DNA of 64,000 nucleotides, taken from the NCBI GenBank assembly GCA_019058315.1, contig JAHPZH010000006.1:249715-313714 (forward strand), read 5' to 3'. Under the pieces are notes generated by a model, which saw only the letters and a list, made by a program, of their open reading frames with translations, did not search any database and was not told the DNA's origin. The position numbers were made by a program, and so were the translations under genes. Origin of the DNA: Candidatus Helarchaeota archaeon (GTDB lineage: Archaea; Asgardarchaeota; Lokiarchaeia; Helarchaeales; RDOG01). Positions 37,162 through 47,264 of this stretch are shown piece after piece (the first letter of the stretch is position 1; every line of letters starts with the position of its first letter).

Positions 37162-37536
37162 TTAAGCAGAAACATTTGAAAAACACATTTCAAAATTAGA
37201 TAATTGTGGAATTAATCCACGTTGTTCAAAACTAATCCTTTGATTTATAAATTCTCTATAAAATTCCTTGATTAATCGTCTAAATTGTGGTAATAATTCT
37301 ATACCATCACCCTTATCACTAATAAATACGAAGAATAAATCGTGTCGGTGAAAATAATCAAATTTTAATGTGTTTGTACAAAAATTCGAAATTTTTTCAC
37401 CAATCGAAACATCACAGAATTTATATAGAGCTGAAAGAAATCCTCCAATTAATTGGGCATCAGGGGTTATCTTTGATAATGATTTATTATAAAGACAAAT
37501 TCCTGATTTATGCATCACAAAAATTCCTTTGATCAT
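37162..37536 (-). CDS. Longin/roadblock-like protein, Asgard type
   Basis: A 124-residue protein starting MIKGIFVMHKSGICLYNKSL, followed by DAQLIGGFLSALYKFC and FVFISDKGDGIELLPQFRRLI. This strand, turn, helix and strand order fits the small longin-like proteins that are abundant in Asgard genomes and adjoin GTPases. No catalytic residue is seen. Start ATG at 37536 with GGCGA upstream. It stands alone between the DUF2117-like gene and a 295-base gap. Confidence 0.6.
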   Translation of the reverse strand: MIKGIFVMHKSGICLYNKSLSKITPDAQLIGGFLSALYKFCDVSIGEKISNFCTNTLKFDYFHRHDLFFVFISDKGDGIELLPQFRRLIKEFYREFINQRISFEQRGLIPQLSNFEMCFSNVSA

Positions 37537-37831
37537 TTATTTTTCGCCTATTTACAAATTATTACACAATATCGTTTGGAGTTTATTTTATAAAGTCCTC
37601 TAATTAGAAATGCGATAATGATTGCGCAATTGAGTTAGGATGGAATTCAACGTTTCTAGTGGATTAGAATAAATATTTAGTATTATTATTTTCATTTTTT
37701 TTCTAATAGCAAAAAAAATATTGAAAATTGTCCGAAATTAATAACCCCACTAATATTAAATTTTAAAAATAAATCACCAAGATTAAATGCGCATTTTAAT
37801 TCACAAATAATTGAGAATCTTCGAATTATCT
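37537..37831. other. AT-rich intergenic gap
   Basis: About 295 bases between two minus-strand genes. It holds the promoter of the longin-like gene and the 3' flank of the parvulin gene. I see no RNA gene or repeat in it. Confidence 0.4.
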
Positions 37832-38128
37832 CTAACCTGTTCTTTTTATGATATGATAACCAAATTTTGTTTTTACTGGCTCCGATATTTCACCAACTTT
37901 CATTGAATAAACAGCTTGTTCAAATTCTTTGACCATTTCACCCCTCCTAAAAAAGCCCAAATCTCCACCTTTCTTCTTAGATGGACATTCAGAGAATTTC
38001 TGAGCCAATTTATTAAAGCTTACCCCAGATGCTAATTGCTTTTTTATATCTTGAGCCAAACTCAATTTTGGAACTAAAATATGGGAAGCTCTGACGTGTC
38101 CGGCTTTTCCTTTTTGTTTTTTTGGCAT
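37832..38128 (-). CDS. Parvulin-type peptidyl-prolyl cis-trans isomerase
   Basis: A 98-residue single-domain parvulin. Family marks are VRASHILV near the N-terminus, SECPSKKKGGDLGFFRRGEM in the middle and GYHIIKR at the C-terminus; the two His residues are those of the active-site region. It speeds cis-trans isomerisation of prolyl bonds in the cytoplasm, as no signal peptide is present. Single-domain parvulins are known in bacteria and in some Thaumarchaeota. Start ATG at 38128. No partner gene. Confidence 0.92.
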   Translation of the reverse strand: MPKKQKGKAGHVRASHILVPKLSLAQDIKKQLASGVSFNKLAQKFSECPSKKKGGDLGFFRRGEMVKEFEQAVYSMKVGEISEPVKTKFGYHIIKRTG

Positions 38129-38290
38129 ATTTTATCAACTCTTTTATATTGGTTTATTATTATTTTTAGCATCAAAATAGTTATTATTACATAAATACTA
38201 ATGAAGGAGACTATTAAAGAAGATATTAACTTTTAAATAGATTTTAATAAATATTATTTTAATCTAAAAAAAAAAATTAAGGAGGAAAGA

Positions 38291-38611
38291 ATGATGGAGT
38301 CTCTTAAGGTTGTTAAAATCCTGACTTTAATTCTATGTTGGGTTTCAATGGTTTTAATATTAATTGGATTATTAACAATTAATAATGGTAGCATGGCTTT
38401 GCAAGGGAATCAAGGACTTAAACCAATATTATTATTAACAATGGCAGGCGGAACAAATGATCCGTCAAAAGTTGCTGTTGATTCCATTGTACTAGATTTC
38501 GTACTTGGAGATATATCTGCAATTGTATCTGGAATCACATACCTATTTATTGGTATCGGTATTTTAATAGCCGCATCTATATCCGCCACAATTATGTTAG
38601 GTATCAATTAA
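38291..38611 (+). CDS. Small two-helix membrane protein
   Basis: A 106-residue protein with two hydrophobic helices, at about 8-30 (ILTLILCWVSMVLILIGLL) and 72-104 (ISAIVSGITYLFIGIGILIA), and a polar loop between. There are two adjacent ATGs, at 38291 and 38294, behind GGAGGA, a strong site. No known family. It sits upstream of the CocE-type hydrolase, separated by 185 bases with T-rich runs. Function unknown. Confidence 0.6.
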   Translation: MMESLKVVKILTLILCWVSMVLILIGLLTINNGSMALQGNQGLKPILLLTMAGGTNDPSKVAVDSIVLDFVLGDISAIVSGITYLFIGIGILIAASISATIMLGIN

Positions 38612-38625
38612 TCCACTTATAATTT

Positions 38626-38638
38626 TTTTATTTTTTTA
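38626..38638 (+). terminator. Oligo-T tract after small membrane gene
   Basis: T-rich run shortly after the stop of the small membrane protein, before the hydrolase promoter region. Confidence 0.35.
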
Positions 38639-38796
38639 CCCTTACATAAAAAGTAATCTTATTACCCAACATTTCTATTAATTTCTCTTCCATACCCTCA
38701 ATCTCTATCAACTTTTTTAATATTAAATCTTTTAAGAATTAAATTTATTTATAATTTTTCATACACTAGTTTAAAAAATAGCTAGAGCGCATACTT

Positions 38797-40791
38797 ATGA
38801 GAGATTATAAGAAATTTAAATTTACTAAAAAGCAAGTGGGATTACCATCTTTTAACTTAGGAGTTGGATTGGACTCCCCCATTCTATCAAAATTGATTGA
38901 TGCAACGTATTATCCTATTACAATATTATTACAAGAAATATTAGGATTCGGATTTCCTAAAAATCGAGTTACAAGATTTAAAGAGCATTTAATTCCTTTA
39001 GAAGATGGTTCAAAACTTGCAACTGATGTTTATTTACCTAAAGTTGTGTACAAGAATTATTTAGAGAAAAAAATTGGTAAATCAAAATGTCCGACCATCC
39101 TTGTTAGACTTCCTTATTTTAAAGATTCTGTAAGTATAATCGGTTATTCTCTTGCTTCAAGAGGGTATACTGCAATAATTCAAGATATACGCGGCTGTGC
39201 ACGAAGCTCCCCCTACGGCACCAATACAATAATGCTCGGAGATAGAGCTGATGGATTTGAAACCCTTAAATGGATAACAAAAAGATTTTGGTATAATGGA
39301 AGGATTGGGATGTGGGGAGCGTCCTATTTTGGCGAAACCCAACTAGCGTTATCTTGGGATACTCATAATCTCATTACTTGTTTAAATCCTGGTCTTTGTT
39401 CTTATTCAAATATGATTTATCATGAGGGAGGTTTGAATTGTAATGAATTATTAGCCGGATTTCTTGATATACTATATGGAATTTCAAATACGACAGTTTC
39501 TGTTTCGGACACTAGTAAAATTAGCAAAAAAGGAGCCGAATATGTCGATTTAATGTTTAGATGTCCTTATGATCGTTTATATAACGACCCTCTTGATATT
39601 AAGGACTCCCTTATTAATCTTGGTGATTTAACAGGGAAGGGTTTCAAAGAAATTACTAAATTATTAAATAACAAATTTAATCTCAATCTAAACTTTTCAA
39701 AAAAAGATGATGGAAGCTTTAATAAGTTCATTGAAAAAGCAATTTATGAAAGAAAATTTGATCTACAATCAAAGTTAATGCCATCTAATCTAAATATTGA
39801 TTGGGCTCAAATAGATACTCCTATGCTTTTAATTGCTGGTTGGTACGACCTTTTCTTAGAAAAAATATTAAAGGACTTTATCACAATTCAAAAAATCACA
39901 CCGAAAGAAGCTCAAAAACATATTAAATTAATAATTGGGCCTTGGGGGCATGCCGATAAGGGGCATGCTGATTTAAGTCTGCTTGGTGGCATGCTAGGGT
40001 TAGTGAAGGAGTTATTTCCTATTAAGTGGTTTAATTATTGGTTAAATGGAAAAGATAATGCTTGGAAACATCAACCTGCTATTTGGTATTATGTTTTATG
40101 TAAAAATATCTGGCGACATACAAATAAATGGCCTCTACCAAACACCCAATATACAAAATATTTTATTCACTCTAAAGGTAAAGCTAATAGTAAATTTGGA
40201 AATGGTAAACTTACTGTAGAGGAACCAAAAGATGAGCTAACAGATTCTTATAAATTTCATCCTATGAATCCAGTACTAACTAAAGGTGGACGAAATCTAA
40301 ATATCGCAATAGGTGGCTTAGAACAAAATGAATCAGAATCTAGAAAAGATGTTTTAGTATATACTTCTGATAAATTAAAGCAAGGAATCCAAATTACCGG
40401 TCCTATTCAAATGATAATTTATGCTTCTTCTTCAGCAATAGATACTGACTTCATGGCTAAGTTGGTTGACGTGTATCCTAATGGAAAGGCTATTAATATT
40501 CTTGATGATGGTATTAGAACTCGATTTCGTGATGGTTTAGAATCTCTAAATTTGATTGAACCTGATAGAATTTATAAATATATAATCAATTTAGGAAATA
40601 CATGTATCTATTTTAGAAAAGATCATAAAATTAGAGTTGATATAACTTCAAGTAATTTCCCAAAATATGATATAAATTCAAATCTAGGTGGAAAACAAAA
40701 TGAAAAGGGATATACACTCGCTCTTCAAAAAATTTTCCATAATTCAGATAATCCATCTCATATTATTTTACCTATAATTCCAGAAAAATAG
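38797..40791 (+). CDS. CocE/NonD-type hydrolase (X-Pro dipeptidyl-peptidase S15 family)
   Basis: A 664-residue serine hydrolase. The alpha/beta-hydrolase domain has the nucleophile motif GMWGASYFGETQ (G-x-S-Y-x-G), an Asp in AGWYDLFLE and a His in GPWGHADKGHAD, the triad of the S15/CocE family (PF02129). A C-terminal beta-sandwich (PF08530-like) follows, with DTDFMAKLVDVYPNG. Members split acyl or peptide bonds such as prolyl dipeptides, cephalosporin esters or cocaine. Start ATG at 38797 with TAGAG upstream. There is no signal peptide, so it is probably cytoplasmic. Its substrate is not readable. Confidence 0.85.
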   Translation: MRDYKKFKFTKKQVGLPSFNLGVGLDSPILSKLIDATYYPITILLQEILGFGFPKNRVTRFKEHLIPLEDGSKLATDVYLPKVVYKNYLEKKIGKSKCPTILVRLPYFKDSVSIIGYSLASRGYTAIIQDIRGCARSSPYGTNTIMLGDRADGFETLKWITKRFWYNGRIGMWGASYFGETQLALSWDTHNLITCLNPGLCSYSNMIYHEGGLNCNELLAGFLDILYGISNTTVSVSDTSKISKKGAEYVDLMFRCPYDRLYNDPLDIKDSLINLGDLTGKGFKEITKLLNNKFNLNLNFSKKDDGSFNKFIEKAIYERKFDLQSKLMPSNLNIDWAQIDTPMLLIAGWYDLFLEKILKDFITIQKITPKEAQKHIKLIIGPWGHADKGHADLSLLGGMLGLVKELFPIKWFNYWLNGKDNAWKHQPAIWYYVLCKNIWRHTNKWPLPNTQYTKYFIHSKGKANSKFGNGKLTVEEPKDELTDSYKFHPMNPVLTKGGRNLNIAIGGLEQNESESRKDVLVYTSDKLKQGIQITGPIQMIIYASSSAIDTDFMAKLVDVYPNGKAINILDDGIRTRFRDGLESLNLIEPDRIYKYIINLGNTCIYFRKDHKIRVDITSSNFPKYDINSNLGGKQNEKGYTLALQKIFHNSDNPSHIILPIIPEK

Positions 40792-40880
40792 AAAAATAAT
40801 GAAAAAACAAAAATATTTTTAATTTAAAATTAATTGTTATGCAGTAGGATGAATTATAATAATTTTTATTGGTAAAGAAA

Positions 40881-42095
40881 ATGAAAAAAGCTATTTTAGT
40901 TGATTCTGATAAATTTCAGAATTATGACTTTGGACCTTCGCACCCACTTACACCTAAAAGACTTATTTTAACCCATAAATTAATCGAATTAATTGGTATG
41001 TTTGATGACCCAGATGTTGACCTAGAAGAAGCTAGGTATGCAACTGATGAAGAAGTGGGTTTAATACATGGTGAAGAATTTATTAAATTATTAAAAATCG
41101 CAAGTAAACCCTTAGCACCAGATTCTATGTGGGAAATTGGATTAGGACCTGGGGATAATCCAATTTTTGAAGGAATGTATGATGCATCTAGACTTTATGT
41201 TGGAAGTACTCTATTAGCTGCTGATCTAATAATGAAAGGGGAAACCAAACGTGCATTTAATATTAGTGGAGGATTGCACCATGCATTAGGCTCAAAAGCC
41301 ATGGATGCAAATGGAAAAACGGTAGATACTGGAAGGGATGATCGTGCATCTGGCTTTTGTATTTTGAACGATTGCGCAATTGCTGCTGCATATCTTACTA
41401 AAAATTATGGGGTAAAGAAGATTCTTTATTTCGATGTGGACGCACACCATGGGGACGGAGTTCAATGGATATTTTATAACTTAAATAATGTCTTAACTTG
41501 CTCAATTCACCAAGATGGAAGATCTCTGTTTCCAGGAACTGGCTTCATTGGAGAAAATGGACGAGGTGAAGGAAAAGGATATGCAGTAAATATTCCAGTA
41601 CTACCTTATACATTTGAAGAACCATATCTTGAAGTGTTAAAAGAGATTGTATATCCCGTTGCAAAGAAATATAAACCAGATATAGTAATAACCCAGTGTG
41701 GTGCAGATACTCATTTTTCCGATCCATTAACCAATTTATTCTTAACAACCGGTACTTATCAAAAAATAGCCAAATTTATTTATGACTTAACAAATGAATT
41801 TTGTGATGGGAAATGGCTAGCACTTGGTGGTGGAGGTTATAGCCCCGATATAGTAGGAAAAGCTTGGACGATATATTTTGCGCAGATGGCTGATTACAAA
41901 TTACCTGAGAAAGTTCCAGAGGCTTGGATGGATTTAAGTAAAGAATTAATAGGAAAAACACCTACTCCATATTTCATCGATAAAGAAAATCCTCTTTCCC
42001 GTCTTCGAGAGGAAGATCAACAATTAATCAAAGATAAAACTAAAGAAATTATCGAAAAAGTAAAAGAAGTCGTTTTTCCCCTTTTAGGTATTTAA
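40881..42095 (+). CDS. Histone deacetylase family protein (AcuC-like)
   Basis: About 404 residues of the arginase/deacetylase superfamily. The catalytic residues are visible: GGLHHALG with a His pair, the metal ligands in YFDVDAHHGDGVQWIF, Asp in CGADTHFSDPL, and the Gly-rich LGGGGYSPD with the catalytic Tyr. It removes acetyl groups from lysines or acetylated small molecules such as polyamines, zinc-dependent. The ATG at 40881 is preferred over the upstream TTG at 40869, with GGTAAAG between them as the ribosome site. The archaeal role is likely deacetylation of chromatin proteins or acetyl-CoA synthetase; not proven here. Confidence 0.88.
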   Translation: MKKAILVDSDKFQNYDFGPSHPLTPKRLILTHKLIELIGMFDDPDVDLEEARYATDEEVGLIHGEEFIKLLKIASKPLAPDSMWEIGLGPGDNPIFEGMYDASRLYVGSTLLAADLIMKGETKRAFNISGGLHHALGSKAMDANGKTVDTGRDDRASGFCILNDCAIAAAYLTKNYGVKKILYFDVDAHHGDGVQWIFYNLNNVLTCSIHQDGRSLFPGTGFIGENGRGEGKGYAVNIPVLPYTFEEPYLEVLKEIVYPVAKKYKPDIVITQCGADTHFSDPLTNLFLTTGTYQKIAKFIYDLTNEFCDGKWLALGGGGYSPDIVGKAWTIYFAQMADYKLPEKVPEAWMDLSKELIGKTPTPYFIDKENPLSRLREEDQQLIKDKTKEIIEKVKEVVFPLLGI

Positions 42096-42121
42096 TTTTC
42101 TTTCTTATTTTTAAATTATTT

Positions 42122-43645
42122 TCAAAAAGTATTGATAGAGATTCGCAATTTTTCAACAAATTTATTCAAAATTAGTTTAAATCTAGAAAATATATATGTT
42201 AACATATTTTTTTCTTTATTTTTCTTTGGATTTTTAATAGTTTCATAAATTTCTTCCCAAATTTTGAGTTCTTCAATTTTAATATTGTTAAATGGGAGCC
42301 GATTTTGTCCAAATGTTGCGATTTCTATCATTAAATTTTCGAAACCCGTGACAAATTGATTAAGAATTTTAGCTCCGCCATAATGATAAAAGTTAAAGAC
42401 ATAGGAAATGGCATCTATTACGGCAAAAAACATATCTTTAACCCAGAATTTAAATCTGCACCACATATAACGTCTTGCTAAGGTCAACTTGGAAATATTT
42501 TTAAAACCAAGAATTACATTCATTATCATATTTTTCCATTTTTCATCTAAATGGGCATATTTAATTATTCCTTCAAGCCAAATCCGTGTAAATCTCCTAA
42601 GAAATAATATACTCTTTAGTTCTTTTCCAAAATCCTTCAACCATAGTTTTTGATAAAGCCTCAAATTCTTTTCTGAAAAAGAATGACCTTTTTTTAATAT
42701 TTCAATACAAGTTTTTGCTGCAATTTCTCCAGAAGATAATGCGTAATATAATCCTTCTCCAGACAATGAATTTACGAAACCTGCAGCATCACCAATTAAT
42801 AGTACCTTATCCCCATAAGTTTTTTTTAGTGGAAGTTTTAATGGTATTAATGCACCCTTCAAATTTTCTATTTTTAAATCTGGAATTATTCCTTCTTCAT
42901 TCAATAGTGCAATATATTTATGATAGACTTCTTTCAAATTATCTTTTTTTTCAGAGAGTAAACAACCTATACCAATATTTATTCTATTTTTTTTAAAGAA
43001 CGTCCATGCGTAACCATAAAGATTTTCAAAGCCTATATGAATATGGATTCCTTTTTTATGTTTTTGAAGATGTTTAATATGATCTTCATTAATCTCAAAC
43101 TCTTTTAAAATGCAAACTCCTAGTTGATCTGGTCTCCAACGCAGATTCAATCCCGACTTTTTTGCAATAAGACTTCTAACTCCATCTGCACCGATAATAA
43201 CTTTACATTCTACTATAGAATCAGATTTTGAGCGAATTCTAACCGAATCTTTATTAAAAATTACATTTTTTATGTGATAATCATCAATAAATTCAACACC
43301 TGCGTTTTTAGCTATTTTTACTAATTCGTAATCAAATTCATCCCGAAAAACCATGAATCCTAAAGGATTCTCGCTTACAATTTCCGCAGAATATTTAAGA
43401 GAGGGAGAATAAATTTTTCCATCAAAAATTTCTTGTGAGGTTAATAATTTTCGTAAAATTTCTGCAATATATGGAAACCGTTCAATTACTCTTCTTGTTA
43501 ATGCACCACCACAAGGTTTATTACGGGGAAACTTTGCCCTATCTATTAATAGTACCTTAAAACCCTCTTCAGCAATAAATTTAGCGGCAGTGCTTCCTGC
43601 TGGACCTGCACCAACTATAATAACATCAAAAATATTTCGATCCAT
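42122..43645 (-). CDS. Geranylgeranyl reductase family FAD oxidoreductase
   Basis: A 507-residue flavoprotein. Residues 8-40 form the Rossmann FAD-binding motif (VGAGPAGSTAAKFIAEEGFK) and the family mark FPRNKPCGGAL follows; a later GDAAGFVNSLSGEG contacts the FAD. Geranylgeranyl reductases saturate isoprenoid chains of archaeal ether lipids or menaquinone-like side chains. The C-terminal 150 residues are hydrophobic and Lys-rich and may bind the membrane. The start is ATG at 43645. The next gene on the same strand, 124 bases away, is a B12-type radical SAM enzyme, so both may act on lipids. Confidence 0.87.
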   Translation of the reverse strand: MDRNIFDVIIVGAGPAGSTAAKFIAEEGFKVLLIDRAKFPRNKPCGGALTRRVIERFPYIAEILRKLLTSQEIFDGKIYSPSLKYSAEIVSENPLGFMVFRDEFDYELVKIAKNAGVEFIDDYHIKNVIFNKDSVRIRSKSDSIVECKVIIGADGVRSLIAKKSGLNLRWRPDQLGVCILKEFEINEDHIKHLQKHKKGIHIHIGFENLYGYAWTFFKKNRINIGIGCLLSEKKDNLKEVYHKYIALLNEEGIIPDLKIENLKGALIPLKLPLKKTYGDKVLLIGDAAGFVNSLSGEGLYYALSSGEIAAKTCIEILKKGHSFSEKNLRLYQKLWLKDFGKELKSILFLRRFTRIWLEGIIKYAHLDEKWKNMIMNVILGFKNISKLTLARRYMWCRFKFWVKDMFFAVIDAISYVFNFYHYGGAKILNQFVTGFENLMIEIATFGQNRLPFNNIKIEELKIWEEIYETIKNPKKNKEKNMLTYIFSRFKLILNKFVEKLRISINTF

Positions 43646-43769
43646 CAGAAGATTAACCTATACTTATTCATTTATAAGGAATAATACGACAGTCTATAAG
43701 ATTTTTTACCATTAAATAATTAAACTAATCAAATTTTATCCTAGTAATCGCAGAAAAATATTGGTATTA

Positions 43770-45257
43770 TCAATCTTTCCATAATTCGGGATCTTTAGGA
43801 AGTAATTGCGAATATACTCCATATTTCCGTATATGATTCAACCATGGTAGCACTGCTTCAAAAAATTGACGAAAAATTTGCATTGTGCCATACAATTCAA
43901 TTCCTTGTCGAACTTCGTAGATTAATCGCCCTAAGAGATATCTGGGACTAAAATGCATACTTTTATATGCATATTTAATTAAATTTTTCATATCTTCTTT
44001 GGTTAATTCTGAAAGTTCCAATACTGGGTCCATCATAGTGTATTCTGACCAATCTGTGGGAATTTCTTTAATCCATCCCTTCTCTAATGCTTCATCATAA
44101 AACGGAGTTCCTGGATATGGTGTTGCAGCTGCCCAAACTACAAAGCTCGGACGTAATTTTTTCTTAACCCATTCTATAGTATTTAAACAATTTTTAAAAG
44201 TATCACCTGGAAATCCGAATGCTAACGAGGCGATTGTATTTAGACCCAATTTTTTTGCGTGTTTAAATACAGCCTCGACTTTTTGAGTTGTTATTCCTTT
44301 ATGAACATTATCCAAAATCGCTTGATCTCCAGATTCAACTCCAAAGAACAACATTGCGCACCCTGCTTTCCTCATCTTTCTAAGAATTTCATAATTTACA
44401 GTTTCTACACGTAATGCAGAACCCCAACAAACTTTTCCTACAAGACCTTGAGCGTGCATTTCATTACAAATATCGTAAACTCGTCTTTTATCTAAAGCAA
44501 AACAATCATCCATAAAACCTATGATTGTGGCTTTATATTTTTCATTAATATACTTTACTTCATTCACAACATCTTCAGCTGATCGTTTTCTCCATCTATG
44601 TTGGTAAAATTTAGTAATAGAGCAAAATTGACAAAGTTGATTGCAACCTCTAGAAGATACCATTGAAGTTCCTTTCATATTTGAACCAAAAAAATGATAC
44701 GACTTAGTTGGAAATATATGCCTTGCTGGCCATGGAATTTCATCTAAATTTTCTATAAGTTTTTCATCTTCATTATGTTTTATAATTCCATTTTCTCGAT
44801 ATGAAATTCCTCTAATTTCTTTTAAATTCGGTTCATTTGTTTCTAAAGTATTAAGTAAATTTGTAATAATTCTTTCTCCCTCTCCACGTACTATAAAATC
44901 TGTCTCGGGGGAAAGTTGCAGAGATTGTTCAGGAAGAAATGTCACATGATGCCCACCTATGACAATTTTAACATCAGGTAGAACATCTTTAGCAAGTTTA
45001 GCATACTGAGCTGCGTAATTAAACAATGGGGTAAAGGCTTGGATTGCAATAACATCCGGAGAATATTTTTTAAAGATGCCTTTAACTTGGTTTTGATTTA
45101 ATTCGAAAACTGCTGCATCGAGTGCTCTGACTTGATGGTCTTTTTCAAGTACTCCACCAATATAAGCAAGACCAAGAGGAATTGCTGTATAATTAATTAA
45201 TCTATGCCGTTTATATTTTGATACTTGACCTGCTGGATTGACCAATAAGACCCTCAT
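43770..45257 (-). CDS. B12-binding radical SAM protein
   Basis: A 495-residue protein. The N-terminus is a cobalamin-binding Rossmann-like domain (residues 1-140, with IVIGGHHVTFLPEQ). The radical SAM cluster motif C205-x3-C209-x2-C212 follows in SSRGCNQLCQFCS, then a TIM-barrel core and a C-terminal helical part. Such class B enzymes methylate or rearrange unreactive carbons, for example in hopanoid, bacteriochlorophyll or isoprenoid lipid biosynthesis. The start ATG at 45257 has GTGAG upstream. It lies beside the geranylgeranyl reductase on the same strand, which suggests lipid modification, but the product is not known. Confidence 0.85.
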   Translation of the reverse strand: MRVLLVNPAGQVSKYKRHRLINYTAIPLGLAYIGGVLEKDHQVRALDAAVFELNQNQVKGIFKKYSPDVIAIQAFTPLFNYAAQYAKLAKDVLPDVKIVIGGHHVTFLPEQSLQLSPETDFIVRGEGERIITNLLNTLETNEPNLKEIRGISYRENGIIKHNEDEKLIENLDEIPWPARHIFPTKSYHFFGSNMKGTSMVSSRGCNQLCQFCSITKFYQHRWRKRSAEDVVNEVKYINEKYKATIIGFMDDCFALDKRRVYDICNEMHAQGLVGKVCWGSALRVETVNYEILRKMRKAGCAMLFFGVESGDQAILDNVHKGITTQKVEAVFKHAKKLGLNTIASLAFGFPGDTFKNCLNTIEWVKKKLRPSFVVWAAATPYPGTPFYDEALEKGWIKEIPTDWSEYTMMDPVLELSELTKEDMKNLIKYAYKSMHFSPRYLLGRLIYEVRQGIELYGTMQIFRQFFEAVLPWLNHIRKYGVYSQLLPKDPELWKD

Positions 45258-45449
45258 ATTAATCTCACTTCATTAAAAAATCCTAAACTAAAATAATAAA
45301 TTATTTCAATGGGAATAGCACTGTAATATTCTTTAGATAGTTTTAACATAAAGCCGTCGCTTTTAATTAGTAGATATAGCTAAAAAATAATAAATTTTGT
45401 AATTTAAAGTAAAATATCTTTATAATTTACCATGAATAATGATATATAT

Positions 45450-46472
45450 TTATGTTTCCTTATTCTCTAGTTTCTTTTCAAATTCAGAGGGTAGAGCACA
45501 ACACGAATCTATTTTTTTAATGACATAACCGTTTTTAGTTGCATATTTTATGAGAGCATTTGACGGTATTTCGATTCTATTAATTCCTGCTTTAAAAGCT
45601 AGTAAATCTAGTTGCTTACGAAAATTTCCCCCTGGTCTCATACAACCTAGAGAAATGGGAGTGGTTGGGAACATTAATCGTGCAATAGCAATTATTTTAA
45701 TTATTTTTTCAAGCTCTAATTTAATGTTTTCCATAAGTGTATTTTTTGTAGGCACTAATGCAAGCAGGACAATTAGATATGGTTTGAATTCTTCTATTAA
45801 TTTTAAAGCCTCAAATTCACCTGCAATTTCACCAAAATTTAACCCAATACAAATATGAGGAGCCACATATTTAATATTAGCCTCTTTTAAAGCTTTTAAG
45901 CTTTTCAAGTAATCATGAGGGGTCTTATTTATGCCATATACTTGTTTAATAGTTTCAGCATCACCAACAATATCAAATGATACAATATCAATTTCTGTTT
46001 TGCTTAATTTTTCTGCGAATTCTTTTGAGATTAATCCTGTATGTACATTTAGGATTAAGTTAGTATTTCTTTTTATATAAGACAAAGCTGCAATATAAGG
46101 TTCAAATGGTAATGCAAAATTTTCATCAAAACCTCCGCTAATAAGACAACCAATAGCCCCATCTTCTTCTAATTTCTTACATACTGTAATTAGTTTTTCT
46201 GGAGTATCTGCATTCGTCATCAATTCTAGATAATGTTTATTGCAATGCTTACAATTTAAAAAACACTGAGATCCTGTAATAGAGATAGCTGGAAATTTTT
46301 TACCAGGTATATAGCTATTTATAACTTTTCCAAAATTCTTATCTGTTATTTTTCTTGTAATTTTCAATAATTCATTAAGTTGATTTTTATTAATTTGAAA
46401 AATATCATTAATCCATTCTGATTGAAATGAGTTATACTCTATTTTGTCAAATAGTTTTTGCAGGTTCTCCAT
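45450..46472 (-). CDS. Radical SAM protein, archaeal lipoyl-synthase-like (LipS1/LipS2 type)
   Basis: A 340-residue radical SAM enzyme with the cluster motif C70-x3-C74-x2-C77 (ITGSQCFLNCKHCNKHY), a TIM barrel and a C-terminal Cys pair in KKIDSCCALP that could bind an auxiliary cluster. It is the last gene of a minus-strand group with a lipoate ligase and another radical SAM enzyme. That is the arrangement of the archaeal lipoyl synthase pair LipS1/LipS2, which together insert two sulfurs into octanoyl groups. It could instead be a biotin-synthase-like enzyme; neither protein can be assigned to S1 or S2 from sequence alone. Start ATG at 46472, 14 bases from the ligase gene. Confidence 0.75.
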   Translation of the reverse strand: MENLQKLFDKIEYNSFQSEWINDIFQINKNQLNELLKITRKITDKNFGKVINSYIPGKKFPAISITGSQCFLNCKHCNKHYLELMTNADTPEKLITVCKKLEEDGAIGCLISGGFDENFALPFEPYIAALSYIKRNTNLILNVHTGLISKEFAEKLSKTEIDIVSFDIVGDAETIKQVYGINKTPHDYLKSLKALKEANIKYVAPHICIGLNFGEIAGEFEALKLIEEFKPYLIVLLALVPTKNTLMENIKLELEKIIKIIAIARLMFPTTPISLGCMRPGGNFRKQLDLLAFKAGINRIEIPSNALIKYATKNGYVIKKIDSCCALPSEFEKKLENKET

Positions 46473-46486
46473 TTCTCTTTCATATA

Positions 46487-47260
46487 TTATCTTATTTTAA
46501 AATTCCATTCTTTGGTATAATATTTTGTGTTACGAAGTTTTTCAGCCATTTTTAATTCGTAATTTGTAAGTATTCCAGTTTTAAAATTATTTCCAAAGAC
46601 TTCTTCATATCCTTCAACTAGAAATTCTTTTATTTGGTTAATTTTCATGCTTTTTTTAATTTCTTCCTTGATAGTTGTAACTTTTTGGAATACAGAACTT
46701 ATAACTTTCTCTCTTTTTTGCTCTTCACGAACTAATAGAACTTTATACATTAATTCTGGATTGTAATCTAATAATATAGTACCATGTTGTAAAATCACAT
46801 TTTTTCTCCTAGTTTGGGCATTTCCAGAGATTTTCCGATTATTCACAAAGATTGATGGACAGTGGGATTTTCCATGATATGCTTCTAACCCAATCTTTGA
46901 TAATGCAATAATAATACCATGACATAATTTTCGAAATGATTCGTCAATATTGATTGGAATTAAATCAGTTTGTTTTGCGATTATACTATAGGTAATTTCA
47001 CCATTATAATCATGGAAGACAGCCCCTCCGCCGGATATTCTCCTAACAACTTTAAACCCTAAGTTTTTACATGAATCAAGATCAATTTCATTTGAAATGC
47101 TTTGATTTTTCCCAATAGAGCAAGTAGAAGGAAACCATCTATAAAATCTAAGAGTATTTGGAACTTTGTTTTCTATACGTGCATTTAATATAGCTTCATC
47201 TATAGCCATATTAGTATAACCATCATAAGTATCTAAATCGATGAGCCGCCAGTTATCCAT
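46487..47260 (-). CDS. lplA: Lipoate-protein ligase A-like
   Basis: A 257-residue biotin/lipoate ligase-family protein. The lipoate-AMP binding motif RRISGGGAVFHDYNG is intact and the lysine of NRKISGNAQTRRKN matches the family. It transfers lipoate or octanoate, through an acyl-AMP, to the E2 subunits of 2-oxoacid dehydrogenases or to GcvH. It has only the LplA N-terminal domain; the small LplB domain, separate in archaea, is not seen here. It lies between two radical SAM lipoyl-synthase-like genes, so octanoylation followed by sulfur insertion on the carrier is likely. Start ATG at 47260, with GAGAGGA. Confidence 0.85.
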   Translation of the reverse strand: MDNWRLIDLDTYDGYTNMAIDEAILNARIENKVPNTLRFYRWFPSTCSIGKNQSISNEIDLDSCKNLGFKVVRRISGGGAVFHDYNGEITYSIIAKQTDLIPINIDESFRKLCHGIIIALSKIGLEAYHGKSHCPSIFVNNRKISGNAQTRRKNVILQHGTILLDYNPELMYKVLLVREEQKREKVISSVFQKVTTIKEEIKKSMKINQIKEFLVEGYEEVFGNNFKTGILTNYELKMAEKLRNTKYYTKEWNFKIR

Positions 47261-47264
47261 AATT

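Noticed and set aside
42715..42996. Plus-strand ORF of 93 codons over the geranylgeranyl reductase
   Set aside because: Overlaps a clear flavoprotein gene on the other strand and has a leucine-rich shadow composition.
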